Source: Cupriavidus basilensis (GTDB lineage: Bacteria; Pseudomonadota; Gammaproteobacteria; Burkholderiales; Burkholderiaceae). Taken from it: a stretch of DNA of 64,000 nt. The notes beneath the pieces are model-generated. The model was given only the letters and a program-made list of their open reading frames with translations, was not told where the DNA came from and made no database searches. The translations under genes and the position numbers were made by a program. Within the stretch, counting starts at the first letter, position 1. The number at the start of each line of letters is the position of its first letter. Where the stretch lies: assembly GCF_000832305.1 (NCBI RefSeq), contig NZ_CP010536.1, positions 930,001-994,000 on the forward strand, in the 5' to 3' direction. Shown piece after piece: positions 49,764-59,017 of the stretch.

Positions 49764-52334
49764 TCACCCTTGAGCAATCCTCTGCTCAATATGCGCCAGC
49801 GCCTCCTCCACCTGATCCACCAGAATCAGGCAAAGATCCCCCGGCTGCAAATGCGACAACGCAGTATCGATAGCAAGGAACTCCCCACGGATCTCCTCGA
49901 CTGCGCTGGCGCGCTTCGCGCCCTCCAGGCCTTCGCGCAGCAGGGCCAGCACTTCGCCGTCCTCGCGTCCGCGCTGGCACTGGTCCTGGTACAGGATCAC
50001 TTCGTCGAACACATCGCCAAGGATCTCCGTCTGGCGGCGGATATCGACGTCGCGGCGGTCGCCGGCACCGCTGATCACCACCGAGCGGCGCTCGGCCGGC
50101 ATGCCTTCGATGGCGTTGCACAGGGCCTGGATCGCATCCGGGTTGTGGCCGTAGTCGGCGATCAGCGTCGCGCCCTTGTAGTCGAATACGTTGAAGCGGC
50201 CGGGGGCGGTGGCCGCATCGTTGACGAAGGTTGCCAGGCCACGGCGGATCACTTCCCAGTCGATGCCCAGCGCCCACGCCGCCGCTGTGGCGGACATGGC
50301 GTTCTCGACCTGGAAGCCGATCGAGCCGCCGCGCGTCAGCGGAATGCTCGACAGCGCGATGCGCACCTGGTTCTCGCCTTCGGCGGCCACGATATGGCCA
50401 TCCTCGACGTACACCACGCGCTTGCCCTGCGCGCAGTGCGTAGCCATCACGGGGTTGTTGAGGTCGGCCGCGAAGAACGTCACGGCGCCCGGGCAGGCGT
50501 CGGCCATACGCACCACCATGGGGTCCGCGGCATTGAGCACGGCCATGCCGTGCGGCGCCACGTTCTGCACGATGACGCTTTTCAGCACGGCGAGGTCTTC
50601 CACGGTGCTGATGAAGGACAGTCCGAGGTGATCGCCTTCGCCCACGTTGGTGACCACCGCCACGTCGCAGCGGTCGAAGGCCAGGCCTTCGCGCAGCAGG
50701 CCGCCGCGCGCGGTCTCGAACACGGCGGCGTCCACGTCGGGGTGCATCAGCACATTGCGGGCGCTGCGCGGGCCGCTGCAGTCGCCGGTATCGATGCGCT
50801 CGCCCTTGACGTAGACACCGTCGGTGCCGGTCATGCCGATGCGCAGGCCGCTGCCGGCCAGCAGGTGGGCAATCAGGCGGACCGTGGTGGTCTTGCCGTT
50901 GGTGCCGGAGACCGCCACCACGGGGATGCGGCCATCGTCGCCGTCGGCGAACATCGTGGAGATGATGGCCTCGCCCACCGCACGTCCCTTGCCGTAGGAG
51001 GGTTGCAGGTGCATGCGCAGGCCCGGCGCCGCATTGACTTCGACGATGCCGCCGGCTTGTTCCTCGAACGGCTTGAGCACGGTCTCGCAGACCGCGTCGA
51101 CGCCGCAGATGTCCAGGCCGACCATGCGCGCGGCCGCCACGGCTCGGGCCGCCATGTCCGGGTGCACATCGTCGGTGACGTCCGTCGCGCTGCCGCCGGT
51201 GGACAGGTTGGCATTGTTGCGCAGCACCACGCGGGTGCCCTTGGGCGGCACCGCATCCGCGGTGAGATGCTGCTTGGCCAGCGTGGCCAGCGCGATATCG
51301 TCAAAGCGGATCTTGGTCAGTGAGGTGGCGTGTCCCTCGCCGCGGCGCGGGTCGCGATTCACTTCCTCGACCAGCTGGCGCACGGTGTGCTTGCCATCGC
51401 CGGTGACCTGGGGCGGATCGCGGCGGGCCGCGGCGACCAGGTGGTTGCCCACCACCAGCAGGCGGAAATCGTGGCCGGGAATATAGCGCTCGACGATCAC
51501 GTCGGAACTGATCTCGGCGGCGACTTCATAGGCGGCGATGACTTCCTCGCGGGTGCGGATGCGCACCGCCACGCCCTTGCCCTGGTTGCCGTCGCGCGGC
51601 TTGACCACCACCGGCGCATCGATTTCCTGCGCGGCGGCCCAGGCTTCGTCGGGGTCCGAGACGGAGCGTCCCATCGGCACCGGCACGCCGGCGGCGTGCA
51701 GCAGCTTCTTGGTGAGCTCCTTGTCTTGTGCGATCGATTCCGCGACCGCGCTGGTCATGTCGGTTTCGGCGGCCTGGATGCGGCGTTGCTTGCTGCCCCA
51801 GCCAAACTGGACCATGCTGCCTTGCGTCAGGCGGCGATACGGAATGCCGCGTGCCACGCCCGCGTAGACGATGGAGCCGGTGCTCGGCCCCAGGCGCACG
51901 TCTTCGTCGAGCTCGCGCAGCCGATGCAGCGCACCAGCCAGGTCGAACGGCATGTCGTCGCGCGCGGCGCGGCACAGCGTGGCGGCTAGTTCCAGCGCCA
52001 GCCGGCCGACTTCTTCCTCGCTGTACTGCACTACCACCTGATAGGTGCCGGGTTCGACGGTGGGTGCGGTGCGGCTGAAGCTGACCGGGCAGCCGGCCTC
52101 TGCTTGCAGGCGCATGGCCGCGCATTCGAGCGCGTGCGCCAGCGACACCACGCCTTCGTTGTCATCGGGCCGCAGCGGGCCTACCTCGGGAAAGCGCGCG
52201 CGCAGGCGTTCTTCAAAACCGGGCAACTGTGCCAGCGTGTGGGCCTCGTCGGAGCAAGAAACGATGGCTTCGATGGCGGTGTGGCGGCACCACAGGTTAG
52301 GGCCGCGCAGGGCCCGGATACGTGAGACTTCCAT
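49764..52334 (-). CDS. cphA: Cyanophycin synthetase, 856-residue copy
   Basis: 856 residues from the ATG at 52334 (MEVSRIRALRGPNLW). It polymerises Asp and Arg into the storage polymer cyanophycin using ATP. An N-terminal domain (about 1-160) is followed by an ATP-grasp domain (VVVKPRDGNQGKGVAV; IVEVNAAPGLRMHLQPSYG) and a Mur-ligase-like domain with intact motifs SGTNGKTTTVRL, ETARGGLLREGL and IADYGHNPDAIQAL. The N-terminal domain lacks the HxxEH motif seen in the upstream copy (the corresponding stretch reads SLAHALECAAMRLQ). It starts 20 bp after the upstream synthetase ends, so both are in one operon. Confidence 0.95.
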   Translation of the reverse strand: MEVSRIRALRGPNLWCRHTAIEAIVSCSDEAHTLAQLPGFEERLRARFPEVGPLRPDDNEGVVSLAHALECAAMRLQAEAGCPVSFSRTAPTVEPGTYQVVVQYSEEEVGRLALELAATLCRAARDDMPFDLAGALHRLRELDEDVRLGPSTGSIVYAGVARGIPYRRLTQGSMVQFGWGSKQRRIQAAETDMTSAVAESIAQDKELTKKLLHAAGVPVPMGRSVSDPDEAWAAAQEIDAPVVVKPRDGNQGKGVAVRIRTREEVIAAYEVAAEISSDVIVERYIPGHDFRLLVVGNHLVAAARRDPPQVTGDGKHTVRQLVEEVNRDPRRGEGHATSLTKIRFDDIALATLAKQHLTADAVPPKGTRVVLRNNANLSTGGSATDVTDDVHPDMAARAVAAARMVGLDICGVDAVCETVLKPFEEQAGGIVEVNAAPGLRMHLQPSYGKGRAVGEAIISTMFADGDDGRIPVVAVSGTNGKTTTVRLIAHLLAGSGLRIGMTGTDGVYVKGERIDTGDCSGPRSARNVLMHPDVDAAVFETARGGLLREGLAFDRCDVAVVTNVGEGDHLGLSFISTVEDLAVLKSVIVQNVAPHGMAVLNAADPMVVRMADACPGAVTFFAADLNNPVMATHCAQGKRVVYVEDGHIVAAEGENQVRIALSSIPLTRGGSIGFQVENAMSATAAAWALGIDWEVIRRGLATFVNDAATAPGRFNVFDYKGATLIADYGHNPDAIQALCNAIEGMPAERRSVVISGAGDRRDVDIRRQTEILGDVFDEVILYQDQCQRGREDGEVLALLREGLEGAKRASAVEEIRGEFLAIDTALSHLQPGDLCLILVDQVEEALAHIEQRIAQG

Positions 52335-52354
52335 GAAATCAGTTTCCTTGCGGA

Positions 52355-54991
52355 TCAGGCGCGGCGGCCCGGTTGGCCCATCCACTGGTGCACCAGGTCG
52401 ATCGTCGGCAGGGTCGTCGCCTCATCGCATTGCAGGACCAGCAGGTCGCCGGCCACTACTTGTGCGAGTGCGGCCTCGATCGCCTGGCGGCGCGAGCCCT
52501 CGTCGATGATCTTGGTCACGCGGCGGCCTTCATACAGGCCCTGCTTGAGCAGCGCGCGTGCCTCGGCATCCGGCAGCGCGCGCTTGACCGAGGTGTCTTC
52601 GCACAGGAAGACGCGGTCGAACGCGGCACCCAGCACCTTGCCTTGCTTGACCATGTCTTCGTCGCGGCGCGGCGCGCCGGCGCCGTACACCACCACGCGG
52701 CGCTCGCTCGGGAAGCGTTCCAGCGATGCCACCAGCGCTTCCAGCGCGGGTGCATTGTGGGCGTCGTCGATCACCACGATGGCACCGTTGCGCTCGAACA
52801 GCGTGAAGCGTCCGGGCACATCCACTTGGCCCACATCGAATGTCACCACGCCGGCACGGATCAGGTCGTTGGAGATGCCCAGCGCCCAGCCGGTGGCCAC
52901 AGCCGCCAGCACGTTCTCGACCTGGAAGGCCACGCGGCCCGCATAGGTGAGGGGGATCGCGGCCACGTCGGCCAGCGGCACCTCGCGGCTGCCGGTGGCG
53001 AGCACCACCTTGCCGTCGCGCACGTAGACCGCGCGGCGGCCCGCCGCGCGATGCGCGGCAATGGCGGGCAGGTCGGCCGTCATGCCGAAGAAGATCACGT
53101 CGCCATCGCACAGCTGCGCCATCTCCACCACCAGCGGGTCGCGCGCGTTGAGCACGGCCACGCCGCCGTCCAGCACCACGTCGACTTGCGTGCGCAGCAC
53201 GTTGTACATCTTCTCGACTTCCTCGACGTAATACTGGCCAAGGTGGTCGGGCACATCGATATTGGTCACCACGCCGACCTGGCAACGGTCGTAGGCGAGT
53301 CCTTCGGACAGGATGGCGCCGCTGTCGTTCTCGATCACGGCGGCATCCACCGCGCGGTTCATCAGGATGCGGCGGGCCGCGTCCCAGTTGGCGCGGTCGC
53401 CGCCCTGCACCTGGCGGCGGTCCAGGTAGAGACCGTCGCTGCAAGCCAGGCCGGTGTGCTTGCCCGAGAGCTGCAGCAGGCGTGCGACCAGCTTGGCCAC
53501 CACGGTCTTGCCGTTGGTGCCGGTGATGCCGACCACGGGAATGCGGCCGTTGTCGTCGCCTTCGCCAGCCGGGAACAGGTGATCCACCACGGCACGGCCC
53601 ACCGGGCGGGCTTCGCCGTTGGAGGGTTTCAGGTGCATCAGCAGGCCGGGGCCGGCATTGACCTCGACAATGGCGCCGCGCTGCTCGGCGAGCGGCCGCG
53701 AAATGTCCTGCGCCACCAGGTCGACGCCGGCAATGTCCAGGCCCACGATGCGGGCGGCCAGCGAGGCATGCGCGGCCACGCTCGGGTGCACGCGGTCGGT
53801 CACGTCGAAGGCCACGTTGCCGTTGCGCTGGATCAGCACATGCTTGCCCTCGGGCGGTACGGACGTGGCGTCGAAGCCCTGGCGCTTGAGTTCCAGGCGC
53901 GCGGCCGAATCCAGCCGCACTTTGTTGAGCGGGTGGTCTTCGGTGCTGCCGCGGCGCGGGTCGGAATTGATCTGCGACTCGATCAGCTCGTCGATGGTCG
54001 ACTTGCCGTCGCCGGTCACGCTGGCGGTCTCGCCCATGGCGGCGGCTACTAGGCGGCCGCCCACCACCAGCAGGCGGTGTTCGTTGCCCAGCACAAAGCG
54101 CTCGACGATGACGCCGCTGCCTTCGTCGATGGCGACGCCGTAGGCGGTCTCGACTTCTTCGCGCGTGGTCAGGTTGGTGAACACGCCGCGGCCGTGGTTG
54201 CCGTCATAGGGCTTGACCACCACCGGCAGGCCGATGTCCTCGGCGGCGTCCCAGGCGTCGGCGGCACTTTCCACCAGCCGGCCTTCGGGCACGGGCACGC
54301 CGCAGGATTCCAGCAGGCTCTTGGTCAGGTCCTTGTCGCGCGAGATGCTCTCGGCGATGGCGGCGGTGCGGTCGGTCTCTGCGGTCCAGATGCGGCGCTG
54401 GCGGCTGCCATAGCCGAGTTGCACCAGGTTGCCCTCGGACAGGCGCAGCGCCGGGATGTTGCGGTCGTCGGCCGCATCGACAATGCAGGCAGTGCTCGGA
54501 CCCAGGCAGTGCTTGTCCACCAGGCGGCGCAGGTGATCCACCGTCTCCTGAACGTCGTAGGGGCGGTCCTCGATGGCGGCCATCACCAGGTCGCGGGCGG
54601 CGAACAGGGCGGCACGGGTGACATCCTCGTGCCAGGCCCGCACGATCACCTTGTAGACACCCCGGATCGGGGTCTCGCGCGCCTTGCCGAAGCCGCCGGG
54701 CATGCCGGCGAGATTCTGCAGCTCAAGCGTGACGTGTTCCAGGATGTGGCCAGGCCACGTGCCTTCCTTGAGCCGCCGCAGGAAGCCGCCGCGCTCGCCG
54801 ATACTGCAGCGATGCTCGACCAGCGAGGGCAGCCATGCCGACAGGCGCTCGTAGAACCCCGGAATCGTGTTGGAGGGAAAATCCTCCAGTTCCCCGATAT
54901 CGACCCACGCCTCCAGCACAGGCCGATATGTCCACATATTCGGGCCGCGCAGCGACATGACATCGAAAATCTCAATGTCCTTCTTTTTCAT
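52355..54991 (-). CDS. Cyanophycin synthetase, 878-residue copy
   Basis: 878 residues from the ATG at 54991 (MKKKDIEIFDVMSLRGPNMW). Same three-domain layout: an N-terminal domain with HILEHVTLELQNLAG, an HxxEH-type motif of the kind linked to the primer-generating hydrolase site of some CphA1 enzymes; ATP-grasp (VVVKPYDGNHGRGVFTNL; IVEVNAGPGLLMHLKPSNG); Mur-ligase domain with P-loop TGTNGKTVVAKL but altered later motifs (IENDSGAILSEGL and VIDDAHNAPALEAL in place of ETARGG and DYGHNP). It is the first gene of the pair and probably corresponds to the second synthetase described for C. necator. Which amino acid it adds, or whether it works only with its neighbour, is open. Confidence 0.92.
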   Translation of the reverse strand: MKKKDIEIFDVMSLRGPNMWTYRPVLEAWVDIGELEDFPSNTIPGFYERLSAWLPSLVEHRCSIGERGGFLRRLKEGTWPGHILEHVTLELQNLAGMPGGFGKARETPIRGVYKVIVRAWHEDVTRAALFAARDLVMAAIEDRPYDVQETVDHLRRLVDKHCLGPSTACIVDAADDRNIPALRLSEGNLVQLGYGSRQRRIWTAETDRTAAIAESISRDKDLTKSLLESCGVPVPEGRLVESAADAWDAAEDIGLPVVVKPYDGNHGRGVFTNLTTREEVETAYGVAIDEGSGVIVERFVLGNEHRLLVVGGRLVAAAMGETASVTGDGKSTIDELIESQINSDPRRGSTEDHPLNKVRLDSAARLELKRQGFDATSVPPEGKHVLIQRNGNVAFDVTDRVHPSVAAHASLAARIVGLDIAGVDLVAQDISRPLAEQRGAIVEVNAGPGLLMHLKPSNGEARPVGRAVVDHLFPAGEGDDNGRIPVVGITGTNGKTVVAKLVARLLQLSGKHTGLACSDGLYLDRRQVQGGDRANWDAARRILMNRAVDAAVIENDSGAILSEGLAYDRCQVGVVTNIDVPDHLGQYYVEEVEKMYNVLRTQVDVVLDGGVAVLNARDPLVVEMAQLCDGDVIFFGMTADLPAIAAHRAAGRRAVYVRDGKVVLATGSREVPLADVAAIPLTYAGRVAFQVENVLAAVATGWALGISNDLIRAGVVTFDVGQVDVPGRFTLFERNGAIVVIDDAHNAPALEALVASLERFPSERRVVVYGAGAPRRDEDMVKQGKVLGAAFDRVFLCEDTSVKRALPDAEARALLKQGLYEGRRVTKIIDEGSRRQAIEAALAQVVAGDLLVLQCDEATTLPTIDLVHQWMGQPGRRA

Positions 54992-55134
54992 TGATTTAGC
55001 TTGAGGCAGTGGGCGAGTGCCCGAGAAATAGAAGCCTAACCTTTCAGTAACGTTACAACGGTCAGCCGGTTGACTTTCTTGATTAAAAAGCGATTGTGCA
55101 GTGCATCAGGGGCGCCCGTGTGTTTGGCCTTATG

Positions 55135-55140
55135 TATACT
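55135..55140 (+). promoter_or_regulatory. Candidate -10 box for the ABC exporter gene
   Basis: TATACT preceded by TG, 92 bp before the start at 55232. No convincing -35 element is visible. The 240-bp divergent region also holds the 10-bp palindrome GTAACGTTAC at about 55048, nearer the synthetase start. Confidence 0.35.
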
Positions 55141-55231
55141 GCGGGCAAATCGGCGGGCCGCCAGGGCGCGCCCGCGCTAAATTGTTTCAAGTTATGTCCA
55201 TAGCCCAAGGACGCAGCATGCCGTACCAACG

Positions 55232-57520
55232 ATGACCCAACCTTCCTTGCCCGTGATTGACAGCGACGCCCAGAACGAGCCGTGGCGTAACGAACTCGGC
55301 GCCCGCCTGCAGCCTGGCGAAGCCGTGCTTGCCTGGCTCGAAGTCGACCTTGACGCAAAGCTGCATTTTACCCAAGGCTGGGTACTTGTGACGGATCGTC
55401 GCTTGCTGGCGCGCATGCCGGGACAAAAAGACTGGCAGGAATGGGCGATCCAGCCCGGATTATCGCTGCATCACGCCGATCATGCGGGGGTTGGCACGCT
55501 GGAGTTGCAAGACAGCGGGCGATTGCTGGCCAGTTGGCGCTATACGCTGGGCTACAACCCGGCCGCGTTGCGCCTGATCGACCAGTTCCACGCGCAGCGC
55601 GACCTGTCGGCCTCGGGCCGGGCAGGGCAGTTGGATCTGGATGCCGAAGCGGTCTGCCCGACCTGCAAGGCCCCGCTCCCCCCGGACGACGACCAATGCC
55701 CGCAATGCAGCCGTGACCTGGAAACGCCGCCGTCGACCTGGGCGCTATTGCGCCTGTGGCGGTTCGCCCGGCCGTACCGCTTCCAGTTGCTGGCCGGTTT
55801 CCTGCTGACGCTGCTGTCCACCGCCGCGACGCTGGTGCCGCCGTACCTGACCATGCCGCTGATGGACAACGTGCTGATCCCCTACCAGAACGGGCTGCCC
55901 ATCGATTACGACCGGGTCAAGCTGTACCTGGCCGGCCTGCTGGGTGCGGCGCTGGTGGCGTGGAGCCTTGGCTGGGCTCGCACCTATCTGCTGGCGCGAG
56001 TGTCCGAGCGCATCGGCGCGGACCTGCGCACTACCACGTACGAGCACTTGCTGCGCCTGTCGCTAGAGTACTTCGGCGGCAAGCGCACGGGCGACCTGAT
56101 GGCCCGCATCGGCTCGGAAAGTGATCGCATCTGCGTGTTTCTGTCGCTACATCTGCTGGATTTCGCCACCGACGTGCTGATGATCGTCATGACGGCGGCC
56201 ATCCTGATTTCGATCAACCCGTGGCTGGCACTGGTGACCCTGGTGCCGCTGCCGTTCATCGCGTGGATGATCCACCTGGTGCGCGACCGGCTGCGCCACG
56301 GCTTCGAGAAGATCGACCGGATCTGGTCGGAGATCACCAACGTGCTGGCCGATACCATCCCGGGCATCCGCGTGGTCAAGGCCTTCGCGCAGGAAAAGCG
56401 CGAAGTGGAACGCTTCCGGGAAGCCAACCGGCACAACCTGGCCATCAACGACCGCGTCAACGCGGTGTGGTCGCTGTTTACCCCGACCGTGACGCTGCTG
56501 ACCGAGATCGGCTTGCTGGTGGTGTGGATCTTCGGCATCTGGCAGGTCTCGCACAAAGCGATCACGGTCGGCGTGCTGGTGGCCTTCCTCACCTATATCA
56601 GCCGCTTCTACACACGCCTGGATTCGATGAGCCGCATCGTCTCGGTCACGCAGAAGGCCGCCGCCGGCGCCAAGCGCATCTTCGATATCCTCGATCATGT
56701 CTCCAGCGTGCCGGAACCCACGCGGCCGGTGCATCTGGAGCGTGTGGAGGGCGCCATCGAGCTGCGCGACCTGGGCTTCCGCTACGGCAACCGTGCCGTG
56801 ATCCGCGGGCTCAACCTGTCGATCGCACCGGGCGAGATGATTGGCCTGGTGGGACACAGCGGGTCAGGCAAGAGCACGCTGGTCAACCTGATCTGCCGCT
56901 TCTACGATGTCTCGGAAGGCGCGATCCGGCTGGACGGCGTCGATATCCGCTCGCTGCCGGTCTCGGAGTTCCGCAGCCATATCGGGCTGGTGCTGCAGGA
57001 GCCGTTCCTGTTCTTTGGCACGATTGCCGAGAACATTGCCTACGGCAAACCGGGTGCTTCGCGCGAAGAGATCATCGCCGCGGCGCGCGCCGCCCATGCG
57101 CACGAGTTCATTCTGCGCCTGCCGCACGGCTACGACTCTTTGGTGGGCGAGCGCGGGCAAGCGCTGTCCGGCGGCGAGCGCCAGCGCATCTCCATCGCTC
57201 GCGCGCTGCTGATCAACCCGCGCATCCTGATCATGGACGAGGCCACCTCGTCGGTGGATACGACGACGGAGAAGGAAATCCAGAAGGCGCTGGACAACCT
57301 GGTGCAAGGCCGCACCACCATCGCCATCGCCCACCGCCTGTCCACGCTGCGCAAGGCGGACCGCCTGGTGGTAATGGATCGTGGACAGATCGTGGAGGTT
57401 GGCAACCACGATGAGTTGCTGGCGCGCGAAGGCGCCTACTACAAGCTCTACCAGGCGCAGGCCCGCAATGTCGATGCCGACGCGGATCTCACCTCCGCCG
57501 ATGCGGTCAACGTGCAATAA
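55232..57520 (+). CDS. Cyanophycin-associated half ABC exporter with N-terminal zinc ribbon
   Basis: 762 residues. The first 130 residues form a beta-rich PH-like region (VLVTDRRLLARMPGQKDWQEWAIQP). A zinc ribbon follows with Cys142, Cys145, Cys156 and Cys159 (CPTCKAPLP and CPQC). Then comes a six-helix type IV exporter domain (about 180-480) and the ATPase: Walker A GHSGSGKST at 541-549, LVLQEPFLFFGTIAENIAYG, signature LSGGERQRISIARAL and Walker B ILIMDEATSSVD. It is a half transporter and should dimerise. Genes of this type are named for co-occurrence with cyanophycin synthetase; the cargo is not established. Divergent from the synthetases and followed by DUF1854. Confidence 0.92.
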   Translation: MTQPSLPVIDSDAQNEPWRNELGARLQPGEAVLAWLEVDLDAKLHFTQGWVLVTDRRLLARMPGQKDWQEWAIQPGLSLHHADHAGVGTLELQDSGRLLASWRYTLGYNPAALRLIDQFHAQRDLSASGRAGQLDLDAEAVCPTCKAPLPPDDDQCPQCSRDLETPPSTWALLRLWRFARPYRFQLLAGFLLTLLSTAATLVPPYLTMPLMDNVLIPYQNGLPIDYDRVKLYLAGLLGAALVAWSLGWARTYLLARVSERIGADLRTTTYEHLLRLSLEYFGGKRTGDLMARIGSESDRICVFLSLHLLDFATDVLMIVMTAAILISINPWLALVTLVPLPFIAWMIHLVRDRLRHGFEKIDRIWSEITNVLADTIPGIRVVKAFAQEKREVERFREANRHNLAINDRVNAVWSLFTPTVTLLTEIGLLVVWIFGIWQVSHKAITVGVLVAFLTYISRFYTRLDSMSRIVSVTQKAAAGAKRIFDILDHVSSVPEPTRPVHLERVEGAIELRDLGFRYGNRAVIRGLNLSIAPGEMIGLVGHSGSGKSTLVNLICRFYDVSEGAIRLDGVDIRSLPVSEFRSHIGLVLQEPFLFFGTIAENIAYGKPGASREEIIAAARAAHAHEFILRLPHGYDSLVGERGQALSGGERQRISIARALLINPRILIMDEATSSVDTTTEKEIQKALDNLVQGRTTIAIAHRLSTLRKADRLVVMDRGQIVEVGNHDELLAREGAYYKLYQAQARNVDADADLTSADAVNVQ

Positions 57521-57534
57521 GGATGGGAGCCCAC

Positions 57535-58005
57535 ATGCAGCAAGTCGATTTCAAGCTCTCCCGCAATGCCCTTGGCCGCCTGGTGATGACCACGGCGGAT
57601 GGCGTTGTGCATGATGGTGTCGTTCCCGTGCGCGCCTTCCCCATCGCCGCGCCCGACGATGGTGTCGGCCTCGTCAGCGCCGATGGCCGCGAGCTGGCCT
57701 GGCTGCCCCGCCTGGATACCTTGCCCGCCCCGGTGCGCGAGATGATCGAGGCCGAACTGGCCAGCCGTGAATTCATGCCGGAAATCCGCCGCATCCGCTC
57801 GGTATCGACCTACGCCACCCCCAGCACCTGGGAGGTGGAGACGGATCGTGGCCTCACGTCGCTGGTGCTGCGTGGCGAGGAAGACATCCGCCGCCTCGCC
57901 GGATCTACGTTGCTGATCTCCGACAGTCACGGCATCCATTACCTGGTGCGCAACCTGGCCAGCCTGGACAAGGGCAGCCGCAAGATCCTCGATCGTTTTC
58001 TCTAG
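57535..58005 (+). CDS. DUF1854 family protein, cyanophycin-associated
   Basis: 156 residues from the ATG at 57535, chosen because GGGAG lies 8 bp upstream; an in-frame ATG at 57523 is possible. It is soluble with no signal peptide. Typical DUF1854 segments: VVPVRAFPIAAPDDGVGLVSADGRELAWLPRLDTLPAPVREMIEAELASREFMPEIRRIRSVS and TWEVETDRGLTSLVLRGEEDIRRL...LLISDSHGIHYLVRNLASLDKGSRKILDRF. It starts 14 bp after the ABC exporter ends, so it is co-transcribed with it. No catalytic motif is visible; a regulatory or adaptor role for the transporter is a guess. Confidence 0.9.
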   Translation: MQQVDFKLSRNALGRLVMTTADGVVHDGVVPVRAFPIAAPDDGVGLVSADGRELAWLPRLDTLPAPVREMIEAELASREFMPEIRRIRSVSTYATPSTWEVETDRGLTSLVLRGEEDIRRLAGSTLLISDSHGIHYLVRNLASLDKGSRKILDRFL

Positions 58006-58013
58006 GCCGTGCT

Positions 58014-58877
58014 TCAGAGCTTGCCAGTGAAGATGACCCCGACCTGGCGGTCGGGGCGCATCGCAAACAGGTAGATCTGGCCGGGCGTGGGCAAGCTATG
58101 CGTGGTGGTGGGGTCGTAGTAGGCGATGCCGGTCATGGGTGTGTTCGCGTAGCGGCAGGTCGGCCCAAGCAGCTGCAACGTGACGTTGTAGACCTTGCCC
58201 TGGCGCCGCGGCGTGGCGGTCCCGGTAAAGCTGCAGCCCGAGGCGCTGCCGTCTAGCGTGAGGTTGCCGCTGGCGTCGATGGAAAGCCTTACCGCACCCG
58301 CCGTGATTCCGGTCGTGTCAATGACGTTCGACGTGCCGTAGTAAGTCCCCTTCATGCCGTCGGCGGTTGCGATGAAGTTGTAGTCGGTGCTGTAGGTGGC
58401 ATTGACAACCGTGCTCTTGCCGTTGCGGTAGGTGACCTGCGCCTGGATCGACTTGCCCGGCACGTAGGCCGCCATCAAGTTCGCTGCAGTCAGGCTGTAG
58501 CCCGCCGCCTCCTGATTGAAATCCAGCCCGTTGTTATTGGTGGTGAGCGCGCCGCTGCCCGAGCTGTAGTTGCCGCTCAGGACTCCGGCTGATACGTCCG
58601 GTATGCCCGCCATCGCGTAGAAGGCGTAATAGACGTTCTCGTCCAGTACCAGGATGTTGAACCGCTCACCGGCGGCAGAGGTGCCGATATAGAAGCCGGA
58701 GCCGAGCGCGATGGTGTCGGGCGCTGCCGGGATCACCGGCGTCGACGGGGCCGTGGGGGTCGTGGGTGTGGAAGCGGGAGGCGTGCGCACGATCGCCAGT
58801 CCGTCACTGTTGTCGCCCGATCCGCCGCAGCCTGCGAGGGCCAGCGCAACGCTTGCAGCCCCAATGAGTTTCTTCAT
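58014..58877 (-). CDS. Putative secreted lipoprotein, unknown function
   Basis: 287 residues. Lipoprotein signal MKKLIGAASVALALAGCGGSG with lipobox LAGC, then a Thr/Pro/Ala-rich linker (about residues 30-55), then a beta-rich domain with repeated G-Y/N-Y patterns (NYSSGSGALTTNNNGLDFN, TYYGTSNVIDTTGITAGAVRLSIDASGNLTLDGSASGCSFTGT). The last part has conserved Cys residues at SGCSFTG and GPTCRYANTPMTGIAYYD. It should be a surface or periplasmic protein anchored by a lipid; no named domain. It is convergent with the DUF1854 gene (8 bp apart) and unlikely to be functionally linked. Confidence 0.85.
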   Translation of the reverse strand: MKKLIGAASVALALAGCGGSGDNSDGLAIVRTPPASTPTTPTAPSTPVIPAAPDTIALGSGFYIGTSAAGERFNILVLDENVYYAFYAMAGIPDVSAGVLSGNYSSGSGALTTNNNGLDFNQEAAGYSLTAANLMAAYVPGKSIQAQVTYRNGKSTVVNATYSTDYNFIATADGMKGTYYGTSNVIDTTGITAGAVRLSIDASGNLTLDGSASGCSFTGTATPRRQGKVYNVTLQLLGPTCRYANTPMTGIAYYDPTTTHSLPTPGQIYLFAMRPDRQVGVIFTGKL

Positions 58878-59017
58878 TTGTACTTTGCCCGTTCCGGTGC
58901 ACGTGAGCGCCTCTGGCGCCGCTTTTCGGTTTCCGAGAAAATCTCGACTGTAACAGATGATTACAATTTGTTGATGACCTTGCGTCGGTGGCCGGGCTGA
59001 GCGCTGTTCGAGCGCGC

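Noticed and set aside
49764..58005. Peptide or siderophore biosynthesis island
   Set aside because: ATP-grasp plus Mur-ligase domains and the DUF1854/ABC neighbours fit cyanophycin synthetase specifically; no carrier-protein or condensation domains occur.
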